Of a stretch of 64,000 nucleotides of DNA, positions 43,774 through 51,899 are shown piece by piece (position 1 is the first letter of the stretch; every line of letters begins with the position of its first letter). The stretch lies in NCBI RefSeq assembly GCF_021172045.1, contig NZ_CP087164.1, positions 3,100,001 to 3,164,000 on the forward strand. The letters are read 5' to 3'. The DNA comes from Capillimicrobium parvum (GTDB taxonomy: Bacteria > Actinomycetota > Thermoleophilia > Solirubrobacterales > Solirubrobacteraceae). The notes below the pieces were generated by a model, which was given only the letters and a program-made list of their open reading frames with translations, was not told where the DNA came from and made no database searches. The translations under genes and the position numbers were made by a program.

Positions 43774-45132
43774 CTAACGCGTCGCCGCGGCCAGCAGCGA
43801 CATCTCGCCGGCCAGCGTCTGCGACGTGGCGCCGGTGATGGCGACCGCCACGATGTCCCCCGGCTCGGCCAGCCCGTCGAAGTTGACGACCTTGTTGTGG
43901 CTGGTCCGGCCCCGCAGGCGGCGCGGGTCGTGCCGTGAGGGGCCCTCGACGAGCACGTCGAGCGTGCGGCCGACGAAGCGCTGGGCGCGCTCGCGGGCGC
44001 GCCGCTGCACCACCTCGACGAGCCGCTCCATCCGCGCGGCCTTCACCTCGTGCGCCACGTCGTCGGCCATCTCGCCCGCGAGCGTGCCGCGCCGCGGCGA
44101 GAAGATGAACGTGAACGCGCCGTCGTAGCCGACCTCCTCGACGACTTCGAGGGTCTGTTCGAAGTCGGCCTCGGTCTCGCCGGGGAAGCCGACGATGACG
44201 TCGGTCGTCAGCGCGACGTCGGGCACGTGGCGGCGGATCATCTCGACGCGATCGAGGTACCGCTCGCGCGTGTACGTCCGGCGCATCGCCTTGAGGATCG
44301 CCGACGATCCGGCCTGCAGCGGCAGGTGGATGTGCTGGCAGACGCTCGGTAGCTCGGCGTGGGCGAGGACGACATCCTCGCGCATGTCCTTCGGGTGCGG
44401 GCTCGTGTAGCGGATGCGGTCGAGCCCGTCGATCGCGTCGAGCTCGCGCAGCAGCGCACTGAAATCGACCCTCGGTCGCAGATCGCGTCCGTACGAGTTG
44501 ACGTTCTGGCCGAGCAGCGTGATCTCCCGGACGCCGTCGGCGACGACCGCGCGCGCCTCGTCGACCAGCTCGCCGAGCGGTCGCGACACCTCGCGCCCGC
44601 GGGTCGAGGGGACGATGCAGTACGAGCAGTTGCAGTTGCAGCCGACCGAGATCTGCATCCACGCCTGGAACTCCCGCGCGCGTTTCATCGGCAGGTGGCC
44701 GGTGAAGCCCTCGAACTCGAAGTATCCCTGGGCGGACAGCGACTCGCTCGTCAGGAACTCAGCCAGCCGATGCACCTGCCCCGGCCCGAACGCGACGTCG
44801 ACGAACGGGAACTGGCGGAAGACGTCCTCCTTGACCGACTGCGCCCAGCAGCCCCCGACGCCGATGATGCGCTCCCGCTGCCCCCGCTTCAGCGCCTTGG
44901 CCTGGTGCAGGTGGCTGATGAAGCGCTCGTCGGCCTTCTCGCGGATCGAGCAGGTGTTGAACAGGATGAGATCGGCGTCCGCCGCCTCCCCGACCTCGGC
45001 GTACCCGAGCGACTCGAGCATGCCCTTCATGCGCTCGGAGTCGTGCTCGTTCATCTGGCAGCCGAACGTGGTGACGTGAAAGCGCTTCTGCGTTGCGGGC
45101 ACGGCCATGTCGAACACGAAGCGTAGAGCCAT
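43774..45132 (-). CDS. miaB: tRNA-2-methylthio-N6-dimethylallyladenosine synthase
   Basis: About 452 residues. The UPF0004 domain has Cys in VTTFGCQMNEHDSERM, LFNTCSIREKADE and GVGGCWAQSVKED; the radical SAM cluster is SVGCNCNCSYCIVPSTRGRE (C-x3-C-x2-C); the TRAM domain is near GRTSHNKVVNFDGLAEPGDI. It methylthiolates i6A37 made by MiaA. ATG 45132 is chosen because GGAG lies 8 bp upstream; ATG 45108 (MAVPATQKRF) is a shorter alternative. Frame continuing further upstream runs through degenerate sequence. Confidence 0.93.
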   Translation of the reverse strand: MALRFVFDMAVPATQKRFHVTTFGCQMNEHDSERMKGMLESLGYAEVGEAADADLILFNTCSIREKADERFISHLHQAKALKRGQRERIIGVGGCWAQSVKEDVFRQFPFVDVAFGPGQVHRLAEFLTSESLSAQGYFEFEGFTGHLPMKRAREFQAWMQISVGCNCNCSYCIVPSTRGREVSRPLGELVDEARAVVADGVREITLLGQNVNSYGRDLRPRVDFSALLRELDAIDGLDRIRYTSPHPKDMREDVVLAHAELPSVCQHIHLPLQAGSSAILKAMRRTYTRERYLDRVEMIRRHVPDVALTTDVIVGFPGETEADFEQTLEVVEEVGYDGAFTFIFSPRRGTLAGEMADDVAHEVKAARMERLVEVVQRRARERAQRFVGRTLDVLVEGPSRHDPRRLRGRTSHNKVVNFDGLAEPGDIVAVAITGATSQTLAGEMSLLAAATR

Positions 45133-45267
45133 CGGAATCACTCCACGGGGGACGTCCAGCAGGTGCTTGACGCCGACTCCCCGTCGCACCCGGAGAAGAT
45201 CCGACGCTGGCACGAGCTCATCGCGAACGATCGTCCGCCGGGTCGAGCTCGTCGCCGGCGCGTCCGT

Positions 45268-45728
45268 GGTCAAGGCCGGCGAGCAGCTCGTGTCCTTCGG
45301 CGAGCGGCGCGCTGGCCGGAGGTGACGGCTCCTTCCATGAAGTCCGTCGTGCCGGTCTCCGCGCCGGCGAACACGATCCGGCCGATGGGGCGGCGCAGGG
45401 TCGCGCCGACGCTGCTCAGCGTGCAGGTCGGGACCTGGCTGCCGCAGCCTCTCGACCAGGGGTCGTCCTCCCAGTTGCGGACGTAGAACTCCTTCGGCGC
45501 CCGCGCCTTGGGCTCGAAGTACGTCTCGAGCGCTTCGAGCGTCAGCGCGCGGGTCGCCTCGTCGCTGGACGGGTCGCCGCCGTACCGGGCGAGCGCGGGC
45601 CCGCTGCCGAAGAACAGCGCGCACAGGATGCCTTCGTCTCCCTCGGTCGGCGACAGGTCCAGGACCAGTGGGATCGAGGCGAGCCCGGAGGCGACGCCGG
45701 CGAGGCCGTCCTCCCGCCACCAGGGTTG
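45268..45728 (-). pseudogene. Flavin monoamine oxidase, C-terminal remnant
   Basis: A start-less stretch reads PWWREDGLAGVASGLASIPL, then CALFFGSGPALARYGGDPSS, FYVRNWEDDPWSRGCGSQVP and GRIVFAGAETGTTDFMEGAV followed by TSGQRAAR. The D-P-W-S-R-G-C and A-G-x-E-T...G-A-x-x-S-G-x-R-A-A elements are the C-terminal FAD-binding signature of amine oxidases. The FAD-binding N-terminal half is missing, and near 45283-45300 the frame shifts: the expected tail HELLAGLDHG continues in another frame. It is a dead fragment. Confidence 0.75.
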
Positions 45729-45988
45729 ACGATCGCCGCGCTGCCCTCCACGAATCGGCCGGTCCAGACGGCGCCGAAATTGCCAAGCGCGTCTACATCA
45801 CGATCGACCAGCAAGCGAGTGACGTCGAAGACTGGTTCTACGCCGTGATGGGAGCGTGCGGGGCCGCTTCTGTGCCCGTCTCCGCCGGCGACGCGCCTCG
45901 GGTCCGGTGCTGCGCGACCCGGACAGCCCGCGCGGCTGGGTACCGGCGGCCGATGGGTCGGCGACGCGGTCCTGAGCCGACCGCTGGA

Positions 45989-46081
45989 TCAGCCGGCGCC
46001 CTGTGCCCCCCAAGGGTTGGCGAGCAGCGCCAACTCGGGTTCGGCGGGGACGCGCACCTCCGCGGGCGGGAACGCCTCCGA
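45989..46081 (-). pseudogene. Short fragment resembling the FAH (fumarylacetoacetate hydrolase) fold
   Basis: About 30 residues, SEAFPPAEVRVPAEPELALL then ANPWG, directly follow the broken end of the alpha-hydroxy-acid oxidase and then stop. The V-P-x-E-P-E-L-A-L string resembles the segment before the metal site of FAH-family hydrolases. The piece is too short for certainty. Between it and the amine-oxidase fragment (45729-45988) I recognise nothing. Confidence 0.3.
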
Positions 46082-46094
46082 CCTCCACGCGGAT

Positions 46095-46853
46095 CCCCCC
46101 GGAGCGACGGATCCACGAGCGAACTGGACCGTTCGATCGTCCTACGCGGCATCGGCTCGGGAATGTGCGCGAATGCCGGCAGCCGCCCTCCCAGGAACTG
46201 TGACGTCCATGCGGGATGCCGCAGCCCGTCGATGATCGTCCGGGCCCCGATCGCCGGCGGCATGGTGAAGCCGTTGCGGGTGTCCCGCTCGCGGCCGCCA
46301 ACTGTCGGGGCGTCGGCGCCGACCAGCAGCGCCCGGTATCCCGCATCCCGCGCGCGTGTAACGATCTCGCGTGACAGGCCCCGGTCGCGCAGCATGTACA
46401 GCTGAAACCACAGCGGTCCCTGTGACGCCGCCGCGACGTCCTCGAGCGGCGTACTCGACATGGTGGAAACGGCGTAGGGCACCCCCGCAGCCGACGCGGC
46501 CCGGGCGACGTCTCGTTCTCCGCCATCACGGATCGCCCGCGTCAAGCCCGTGGGGGCAAGGGCGATCGGCAGGGCCGAGTCGCAGCCGAGTATCTCGGTG
46601 CGAAGATCGATCTCCGACACGTCGCGCATGACCCTCGGCACGAGCTCGAGCTCCTCAAGGGCGGCGCGGTTGCGGCGCACCGTCACCTCGTCCTCGCGCC
46701 ACCCTCGACGAAGTCGAAGACGGCGCGAGGGAGGAACCGCCGAGCCTCCGCACGCAGACCTCCGATGCTGTGACAGCGAGCGAGCCGCCGCCGGTCTCCG
46801 TCCGTGTCGAATGCGGGCCGTCTGATCAGCGCTACGAACTCGCGCACCGTCAC
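46095..46853 (-). pseudogene. FMN-dependent alpha-hydroxy-acid oxidase (LldD-like), frameshifted and truncated
   Basis: The N-terminus (GTG 46853) reads VTVREFVALIRRPAFDTDGD, then RRFLPRAVFDFVEGGA. One missing G near 46693 then causes ARTR and a stop, where the family has E-D-E. The main part continues in the next frame: VTVRRNRAALEELELVPRVM, LPIALAPTGLTRAI, LWFQLYMLRDRGLSREIV and LVGADAPTVGGRERDTRNGF. It breaks after SLVDPSL, before the FMN phosphate and catalytic His/Arg region. Intact relatives oxidise L-lactate or other 2-hydroxy acids. Confidence 0.85.
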
Positions 46854-47011
46854 GCGAACCCCGCCAAGCAACCCATGGTGCCGCTCATCGCGGCAAACGT
46901 AGAGGCGCCCCGTGCCGCCGGTACAGCGCAGCGTCCCAGCCAGTGAGACCGGCGCGGGCGTGGCGGGAGCCAACGGTTTGCCAGCGGCCCGCCACACGAC
47001 CACCGATCCGA

Positions 47012-47041
47012 CGCTCGGCGGGGAGACCCCCCCGCCGAGCG
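47012..47041. terminator. Strong hairpin downstream of the binding-protein gene
   Basis: A perfect 12-bp stem (CGCTCGGCGGGG with CCCCGCCGAGCG) and a 6-nt loop, about 100 bp after the end of the 47144 gene. It is a plausible terminator at the island's edge. The surrounding gap 46854-47143 contains no recognisable gene. Confidence 0.5.
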
Positions 47042-47143
47042 CCAGGCCGATGACGATGAAGGGCTGGACGTCCAGCCTGCTGGGCCCGTCGGCGAGGAGC
47101 CTGTCGAACTTCCCCCGCCGCGCGAGAGAAGATCGACAGACTC

Positions 47144-48532
47144 CTAGAGCCCCTGCTCCTGCTCGATCTTGCGCACCTTGGCGATCTGCGGATCGTCTGC
47201 CGTGACGTCGGCGCACTCGTCCTGGACGACCAGCTTGCCGGCCTTCGGCGTCAGCGTGCGCCCTGTGTTGTTGGGGATGTGCACGGGCGCCTTGCCGTAG
47301 TACCACGGCTTGCACACCAGGTCCGACTTGTAGCCCTTCGTGTCGAGCATCGCCTTGTTGACGCTCTCCTTGTCGATAGGACCGTCGATCGAGAGCAGCC
47401 GGTCGACGGTGAGCTTGGCCAGCACGAAGCCCATCTGACCGAACGACCCCACGGGCACCTTCGGGGCGTACTGATCGTGCACCTTGAGGTAGAGCTGGTT
47501 GTCCGGGCCCGTCGAGTCGACGGTGTTGACCTCGGCGTTGACCAGCAGCTTGCCCTCCCACTCCGGCCCCAGCGCCTGCGCCAGGAAGTCGGTGCTGCAC
47601 GTCGACGAGCAGCCCCACTTCACGCGGCCGGCCAGCCCCTGCTGCTGCGCGGCCTGCATGATCTTCAGCGCCTCGGGCGGCGTGAAGCCGAGCAGCACGC
47701 CGCCGTCAGCGCCCGCCTGCTGCACGAGCGTCAGGGCGATCGAGTTGGCGTCCTGGATCGGCACGTTCTCCTTCGCGAACACCATGGGGACCCCGGCGGC
47801 GTCGGCCACGGACTTGACCCCCTCCGCATACCACTCGGCGCCCGGCGTGCCTGCGGTCGCGAACACGAGCTTCTTGACGCCCTGCTTGATCAGCGCCTGC
47901 GCGCCGCCGTCCAGGCTGTAGCGCGGCCCGAGGTTGATCGAGGCGGAGTTGGGCGTCGAGAAGCACTCAGGGGCGACGCCGACGTTGGTCGTATAGAGGT
48001 CGTTGGCCTCGTAGAACGCGTGGTTCACGGCACAGTCGAGCAGCGAGAAGCTGCCGAGCATCCCCAACACCTTGTCGCTCGTGACGAGCTTTCTCGCCAG
48101 GCCGGCGATCTGCCCCGGATCGCTCTGCTCCTCCTCGACGATGTACTGGATCGGGCGACCCTTGATGCCGCCGTTGGAGTTGACGCAGTCGTAGAACGCC
48201 TGCGCCATGTTGGATGCATCGGTGAAGTCCGTGCCGGGCTGCTTGGTGACGATGGAGCCGATCTTGATCGGCTCCCCCGTGGCCTTCTGGCCGTTGCCAA
48301 GACCGCACTTCAACTCGCCGCCCGTGCTGGCTGTGGTCGACGCACCCGTGCTGGCCGTGGTCGACGCACCCGTGCTGGCCGTCGTGGACGCGGCGGTGCT
48401 CGCCGACGTCGCGGCGGTGGTGCCGGACTGGTTGTCGCTGCCGCCGCACGCCGCGAGCGCCGCGCTCGCCGCAAGCAGCGCCATCGCCGTCACCGCCCAC
48501 CGGACCCAGACCTGACCGGGATCTCTCCTCAT
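47144..48532 (-). CDS. ABC-type solute-binding lipoprotein (branched-chain amino acid/urea-like, Peripla_BP_6)
   Basis: A protein of 462 residues. The lipoprotein signal is WAVTAMALLAASAALAAC; a Ser/Thr/Ala repeat linker follows. The periplasmic-binding domain contains GEPIKIGSIVTKQPGTDFTD, GGIKGRPIQYIVEEEQSDPG, VLGMLGSFSLLDCAVNHAFY and KLVFATAGTPGAEWYAEGVK. Such proteins usually bind amino acids, amides or aromatic acids for a LivHMGF-type transporter, but no permease or ATPase gene is nearby. GAGGAGC precedes the ATG. The promoter (48639-48668) overlaps operator site 1, so it should respond to the island's regulator. Confidence 0.85.
   Translation of the reverse strand: MRRDPGQVWVRWAVTAMALLAASAALAACGGSDNQSGTTAATSASTAASTTASTGASTTASTGASTTASTGGELKCGLGNGQKATGEPIKIGSIVTKQPGTDFTDASNMAQAFYDCVNSNGGIKGRPIQYIVEEEQSDPGQIAGLARKLVTSDKVLGMLGSFSLLDCAVNHAFYEANDLYTTNVGVAPECFSTPNSASINLGPRYSLDGGAQALIKQGVKKLVFATAGTPGAEWYAEGVKSVADAAGVPMVFAKENVPIQDANSIALTLVQQAGADGGVLLGFTPPEALKIMQAAQQQGLAGRVKWGCSSTCSTDFLAQALGPEWEGKLLVNAEVNTVDSTGPDNQLYLKVHDQYAPKVPVGSFGQMGFVLAKLTVDRLLSIDGPIDKESVNKAMLDTKGYKSDLVCKPWYYGKAPVHIPNNTGRTLTPKAGKLVVQDECADVTADDPQIAKVRKIEQEQGL
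48321..48392 (-). repeat. Three 24-bp repeats coding for a Ser/Thr linker
   Basis: Copies at 48321-48344, 48345-48368 and 48369-48392 (first two differ at one base). They encode A-S-T-T-A-S-T-G-type linker units between the lipid anchor and binding domain. Confidence 0.8.
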
Positions 48533-48638
48533 CGCTCCTCCTCGTCTGCCTTGTGCGCCGGCGCGCGTGTGATCCGCTGCGCTGGGCGATCACGCCCGGA
48601 CGGCCGACTCACGGCCGCCGGCTGCGCTCACGGTGAGG

Positions 48639-48668
48639 ACCGTAGACAAAATCTGTACACGCTGTCAA
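48639..48668 (-). promoter_or_regulatory. Promoter of the solute-binding protein gene
   Basis: On the minus strand TTGACA (48663-48668), an 18-bp spacer and TACGGT (48639-48644). The -35 box lies inside operator site 1. Confidence 0.55.
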
Positions 48669-48669
48669 G
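48653..48669. promoter_or_regulatory. Operator site 1 of the catabolic island
   Basis: CTGTACACGCTGTCAAG. Its reverse complement matches site 2 (51862-51878) at 16 of 17 positions. It is an imperfect palindrome around ACA-nnn-TGT and lies between the divergent binding-protein and P450 genes. Confidence 0.65.
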
Positions 48670-48716
48670 CTAAGCGCCGACGGTCGCCACAACTTCGAGG
48701 AGGAGAGAGTCGCCCG

Positions 48717-49901
48717 ATGCCACCCGTCACCAGCGCCCCACCCACGCATGACCTGGATCTCTTCGCCGACGAGGTTCTCGTCGATCCGTATCCCGCGTAC
48801 GCGGAGCTGCGAGAGCTCGCCGGCGCCGTCCACCTGCCGGCCAACGACGTGTACGCGCTGACGCGCTACGACGTGATCCGCGGTGCGCTCGCGGACTGGG
48901 AGACGTTCTCGTCAGCCTCGATCGGGTTCAACCCGATGGTCAACGAGGCGCTCACCGGAACGTCGCTCGCGTCCGATCCACCGGTCCACACCCAGCTGCG
49001 AGCCGTCCTGACCGAGAACCTGACCCCGCGCGCCCTGCGCGGCCTGAAGGACACGATCGACGCGAAGGCCGACGCCCTCGTGGCCGGGCTCGTCGAGCGG
49101 CGCTCCTTCGAGGCGATCGACGCCCTCGCCCGGGCGTTCCCGCTCGAGGTCGTCGCCGACCTCATCGGCTTCACCGGCCAGGTCCGCGACAACATGCTGC
49201 GCTGGGGCCAGGCCGCGATGGAGGTCATCGGCCCGATGAACGCCCGCACCGCCGAGAACTTCCCCATCGCCGGCGAGCTCTACGGCTGGTGCTCGACCGT
49301 GACCGCCGACGACCTCGCGCCCGGCTCGGTGGGACGCGGCATCTTCGACGCCGAGGCGCGGGGCGACATCCCGCCGGACACGGCGGGCCACATCATCCAC
49401 CAGTACCTCGGCGCGGGCGTCGACACGACGGTCGCGGTGATCGGCAACGTCGTCGCGCTCCTCGGGAAGCATCCCGACCAGCTGGCGCTCGTCCGCCAGG
49501 ACCCTGCGCTCGTGCCGGCCGCGTTCAACGAGGTGCTCCGCTTCTGGCCGCCGATCCACGCCTGGGGCCGTCGCGCGACGAAGGACGTCGAGGTCGACGG
49601 CGTCGTCGTTCCCGCCGGCGCGCAGATCGCCATCCTCTTCGGCGCGGGCAACCACGACCCGCGCCACTACGAGAACCCGGACGACTTCCTGGTCGAGCGC
49701 AACCCTGTCGACCACCTCACGTTCGGCTACGGGGTCCACGGCTGCGCGGGCCAGGGACTCGCCCGCATGGAGGGGCACGCCGTGATCGCGGCGCTGGCCC
49801 GGCACGCCGAGCGGCTCGTGGTCGGCGACGAGGCGCGCGTTCCGAGCAACATCACCCGGAGCATCCACGAGCTCCCCGTCCTGGAAGTGGTGCGAGCATG
49901 A
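48717..49901 (+). CDS. Cytochrome P450
   Basis: A protein of 394 residues, soluble bacterial type. The I-helix oxygen-binding motif is LGAGVDTT (231-238), the K-helix E-x-x-R is EVLR (272-275), and the heme ligand is Cys343 in FGYGVHGCAGQGLARME. ATG 48717 follows GAGGAGAGAG, a clear ribosome binding site. It should hydroxylate, epoxidise or dealkylate the island's substrate, receiving electrons from the next two genes. The ferredoxin ATG overlaps its stop (ATGA). It is divergent from the solute-binding protein across operator site 1. Confidence 0.95.
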   Translation: MPPVTSAPPTHDLDLFADEVLVDPYPAYAELRELAGAVHLPANDVYALTRYDVIRGALADWETFSSASIGFNPMVNEALTGTSLASDPPVHTQLRAVLTENLTPRALRGLKDTIDAKADALVAGLVERRSFEAIDALARAFPLEVVADLIGFTGQVRDNMLRWGQAAMEVIGPMNARTAENFPIAGELYGWCSTVTADDLAPGSVGRGIFDAEARGDIPPDTAGHIIHQYLGAGVDTTVAVIGNVVALLGKHPDQLALVRQDPALVPAAFNEVLRFWPPIHAWGRRATKDVEVDGVVVPAGAQIAILFGAGNHDPRHYENPDDFLVERNPVDHLTFGYGVHGCAGQGLARMEGHAVIAALARHAERLVVGDEARVPSNITRSIHELPVLEVVRA

Positions 49902-50086
49902 AGATCGTCCTCGATCGAGCCCGCTGTGAGGGTCACGGCCTGTGCGAGGAGGCCGCCCCGGACCTGATGCACCTCGACGACGATGGCGAGCTGGTGATCG
50001 ACCGCGAGGAGATCACCGAGGCCGAGCTGGCCGCCGCGAACGCCGCCGTGCGGGTATGCCCGGTGGCGGCACTGCGGATCGAATGA
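49898..50086 (+). CDS. Small ferredoxin with C-x-x-H-x-x-C cluster motif
   Basis: A protein of 62 residues. The cluster residues are C10, H13 and C16 in CEGHGLC, then C54 in VRVCPVAAL. A histidine replaces the second cysteine of the standard 4Fe-4S motif, as in the P450-partner ferredoxins of actinobacteria that carry 3Fe-4S or His-ligated clusters. Its position between the P450 and its reductase leaves little doubt about its role. Both ends overlap neighbours by ATGA. Confidence 0.95.
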   Translation: MKIVLDRARCEGHGLCEEAAPDLMHLDDDGELVIDREEITEAELAAANAAVRVCPVAALRIE

Positions 50087-51243
50087 GCGCCGCCGCGATC
50101 AGGCGGATCGTCGTCGTCGGCAACGGGATCGCCGGCCTGACGGCCGCGGACTCGCTGCGCGGCGCGGGGTTCGACGGCGAGCTGACGATCATCGGCGACG
50201 AGCGCCATCCGGCCTGCAGCCGCCCGGCTCTGTCGAAGGCACTGCTCAGCGACTGCGCCGACCTGACGTCCCATCAGCTGCCCGCACCGACGCACGGCGC
50301 GCTCGAGATCGCCGGTCGTCGTGCCTGCGGGCTCGACGCCGAGCGCCGGCGCGTGGCCCTCGACGATGGCACCGAGCTGCCCTACGACCGGCTCGTGGTG
50401 GCCACGGGCTCGCGCGCGCGTCGCCTGTCCGACCTGGCCGGCGAGCTCACCCTGCGTGGGCTCGACGACGCGCTCGCCCTGCGCGAGCGCCTCGCCGCAC
50501 GGCCGTCGGTCGTCGTCGTCGGAGGCGGACCGCTCGGCATGGAGGTCGCGTCGGGCTGCGTGGCCGCCCGCTGCCAGGTGACGGTCGTCTCTCAGGGCAT
50601 GCCACTCGAGATGCAGCTGGGCCCGCACCTCGCCAGGGTCTTCGCCGAGGCCGCGCAGGGTCGGGGCGTCGCCCTCGTGCAGACCGAGTCGGCGCGCCTG
50701 GAGGAGCACGGCGGCGCGACGAGGGTCGTCCTCGAGGAGGACATCGTCCTGGAGGCGGAGCTCGTCGTCTCTGCCGTCGGCGACGTCCCGAACACGGAGT
50801 GGCTGGCCGGCACGAGCCTCGTCACCGACGGCGTCGTCCGCGTCGACGCCCGCGGGCTCGCACGACCGGACGTCGCGGCCGTCGGAGACCTCGCCGTCTT
50901 CCCGACGCCGTACGGCATGCGGCGGATCCCGCTGTGGAGCACCGCGATCGCGCACAGCAAGGTGGCGGCCGCGGCGCTCGTCCACGGCGAGGCGGCGCCG
51001 CCGCTGCAGTTCCAGCCGTACTTCTGGACCGAGCAGTTCGGGCTGAGCCTCAAGGCCGTCGGGTTCCTGCCGCTGAACGGCCCGCCCGTCTATGTCGACG
51101 GCGGGCCCGGAGGCCCCGCGCTGATGCGCTGGACCCACGAGGACGGCCGCGGCGCCGCGGCCGCGCTGAACTACCGGATCCCGATCCCGCGGTTGCGGCG
51201 GATCACGGAGGACGCGGCTACCGGCGCTCGCCGAGCAGCGTGA
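50083..51243 (+). CDS. NAD(P)H-ferredoxin reductase (FAD)
   Basis: A protein of 386 residues of the putidaredoxin-reductase/rubredoxin-reductase type. FAD motif IVVVGNGIAGLTAADSLRGA, then RHPACSRPALSKALL, LVVATGSRARRL, the NAD(P) motif SVVVVGGGPLGMEVASG and AAVGDLAVFPT. The C-terminal domain contains FWTEQFGLSLKAVGFL. It passes electrons from NAD(P)H to the ferredoxin. Its last 26 bp overlap the convergent TetR gene. Confidence 0.95.
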   Translation: MSAAAIRRIVVVGNGIAGLTAADSLRGAGFDGELTIIGDERHPACSRPALSKALLSDCADLTSHQLPAPTHGALEIAGRRACGLDAERRRVALDDGTELPYDRLVVATGSRARRLSDLAGELTLRGLDDALALRERLAARPSVVVVGGGPLGMEVASGCVAARCQVTVVSQGMPLEMQLGPHLARVFAEAAQGRGVALVQTESARLEEHGGATRVVLEEDIVLEAELVVSAVGDVPNTEWLAGTSLVTDGVVRVDARGLARPDVAAVGDLAVFPTPYGMRRIPLWSTAIAHSKVAAAALVHGEAAPPLQFQPYFWTEQFGLSLKAVGFLPLNGPPVYVDGGPGGPALMRWTHEDGRGAAAALNYRIPIPRLRRITEDAATGARRAA

Positions 51244-51832
51244 CCCACGTCTCGGTGAGGAGATCGAGCTCCGGCCCGCTGTCGAGGTCCCACGGGTCGC
51301 GCATCCAGTGCAGCGCCGTCCGGTCGAGGGTCTCCATCGCGAGAAAGCCGCGGAAGTGGCGTGTCTCGGGAGCGTGGCGGTCGGCGAGGTTCATGCCGTC
51401 GACCATGTCGCCGATGACCTCCTCGAACCACCCCTCGTAGAGCTGGCGGATCTCCGGATCGACGGCGGCGGCCTGGGTGCTGACGAGGATGTACGGCTTG
51501 ATCTGCGGCCACCTCGAGGCCTGCGTCGCGAGCCAGGGCTTCAGCGCGGCGGCGGTCCCGATCTGCACCGCCTCGACCAGCTTCGACGCGGTCGAGCCGT
51601 GCGCCTCCGAGGTGTGGCGGTCGAGGAGCTCGTTGAGCTCGTCGATGAGCGCCACCATGACGTCGCGCTTGCCGGGGAAGCGCGCGTAGAACGTCACCCG
51701 CGTCGTCCCGGCCCGGGCGGCGATCTCCTCGACGGTGGTCGCCACATAGCCCTTCTGCTGGAACAGCGCGAGTGCCGTCTCGAGGATCTGCTTCCGCGTC
51801 CGCTCCTTGCGCAGTGCGCGGAGGCCGGTCAT
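51218..51832 (-). CDS. TetR-family regulator of the catabolic island
   Basis: A protein of 204 residues. LRKERTRKQILETALALFQQ, then KGYVATTVEEIAARAGTTRV and TFYARFPGKRDVMVALI are the DNA-binding helices. The rest is a ligand-binding domain (LATQASRWPQIKPYILVS, YEGWFEEVIGDMVDGMNL). The ATG at 51832 lies 30 bp from operator site 2; GTG 51841 is an alternative. Its place between the two operons, divergent from one and tail-to-tail with the other, makes it the likely repressor acting at both operator sites, with a pathway compound as inducer. Confidence 0.9.
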   Translation of the reverse strand: MTGLRALRKERTRKQILETALALFQQKGYVATTVEEIAARAGTTRVTFYARFPGKRDVMVALIDELNELLDRHTSEAHGSTASKLVEAVQIGTAAALKPWLATQASRWPQIKPYILVSTQAAAVDPEIRQLYEGWFEEVIGDMVDGMNLADRHAPETRHFRGFLAMETLDRTALHWMRDPWDLDSGPELDLLTETWVTLLGERR

Positions 51833-51861
51833 GCGGGGCACCTTAACGAACGACGCGTTTT

Positions 51862-51878
51862 CTTGACAGCGTGTAAAG
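51862..51878. promoter_or_regulatory. Operator site 2 of the catabolic island
   Basis: CTTGACAGCGTGTAAAG, an imperfect palindrome (C-T-T-n-A-C-A-n-n-n-T-G-T-n-A-A-G, 6 of 8 base pairs symmetric). It sits between TetR and the hydrolase operon. Confidence 0.7.
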
Positions 51879-51892
51879 CGTTTGCGTATCTT
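51863..51892 (+). promoter_or_regulatory. Promoter of the hydrolase operon, leaderless
   Basis: TTGACA (51863-51868), an 18-bp spacer and TATCTT (51887-51892), then 7 bp to the GTG at 51900. The -35 box is inside operator site 2, so a bound repressor would block RNA polymerase. Confidence 0.7.
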
Positions 51893-51899
51893 CGAGACC

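Noticed and set aside
45133-45786. N-terminal extension of miaB to 670 residues
   Set aside because: The added residues are antisense-like and overlap the amine-oxidase remnant in another frame; ATG 45132 has a ribosome binding site.
45729-45988. Possible coding on either strand (frames with DGAEIAKRVYITIDQ or VEPVFDVTRLLVDRD)
   Set aside because: Both strands look weakly protein-like, neither matches a family I recognise, and the region lies between gene fragments.
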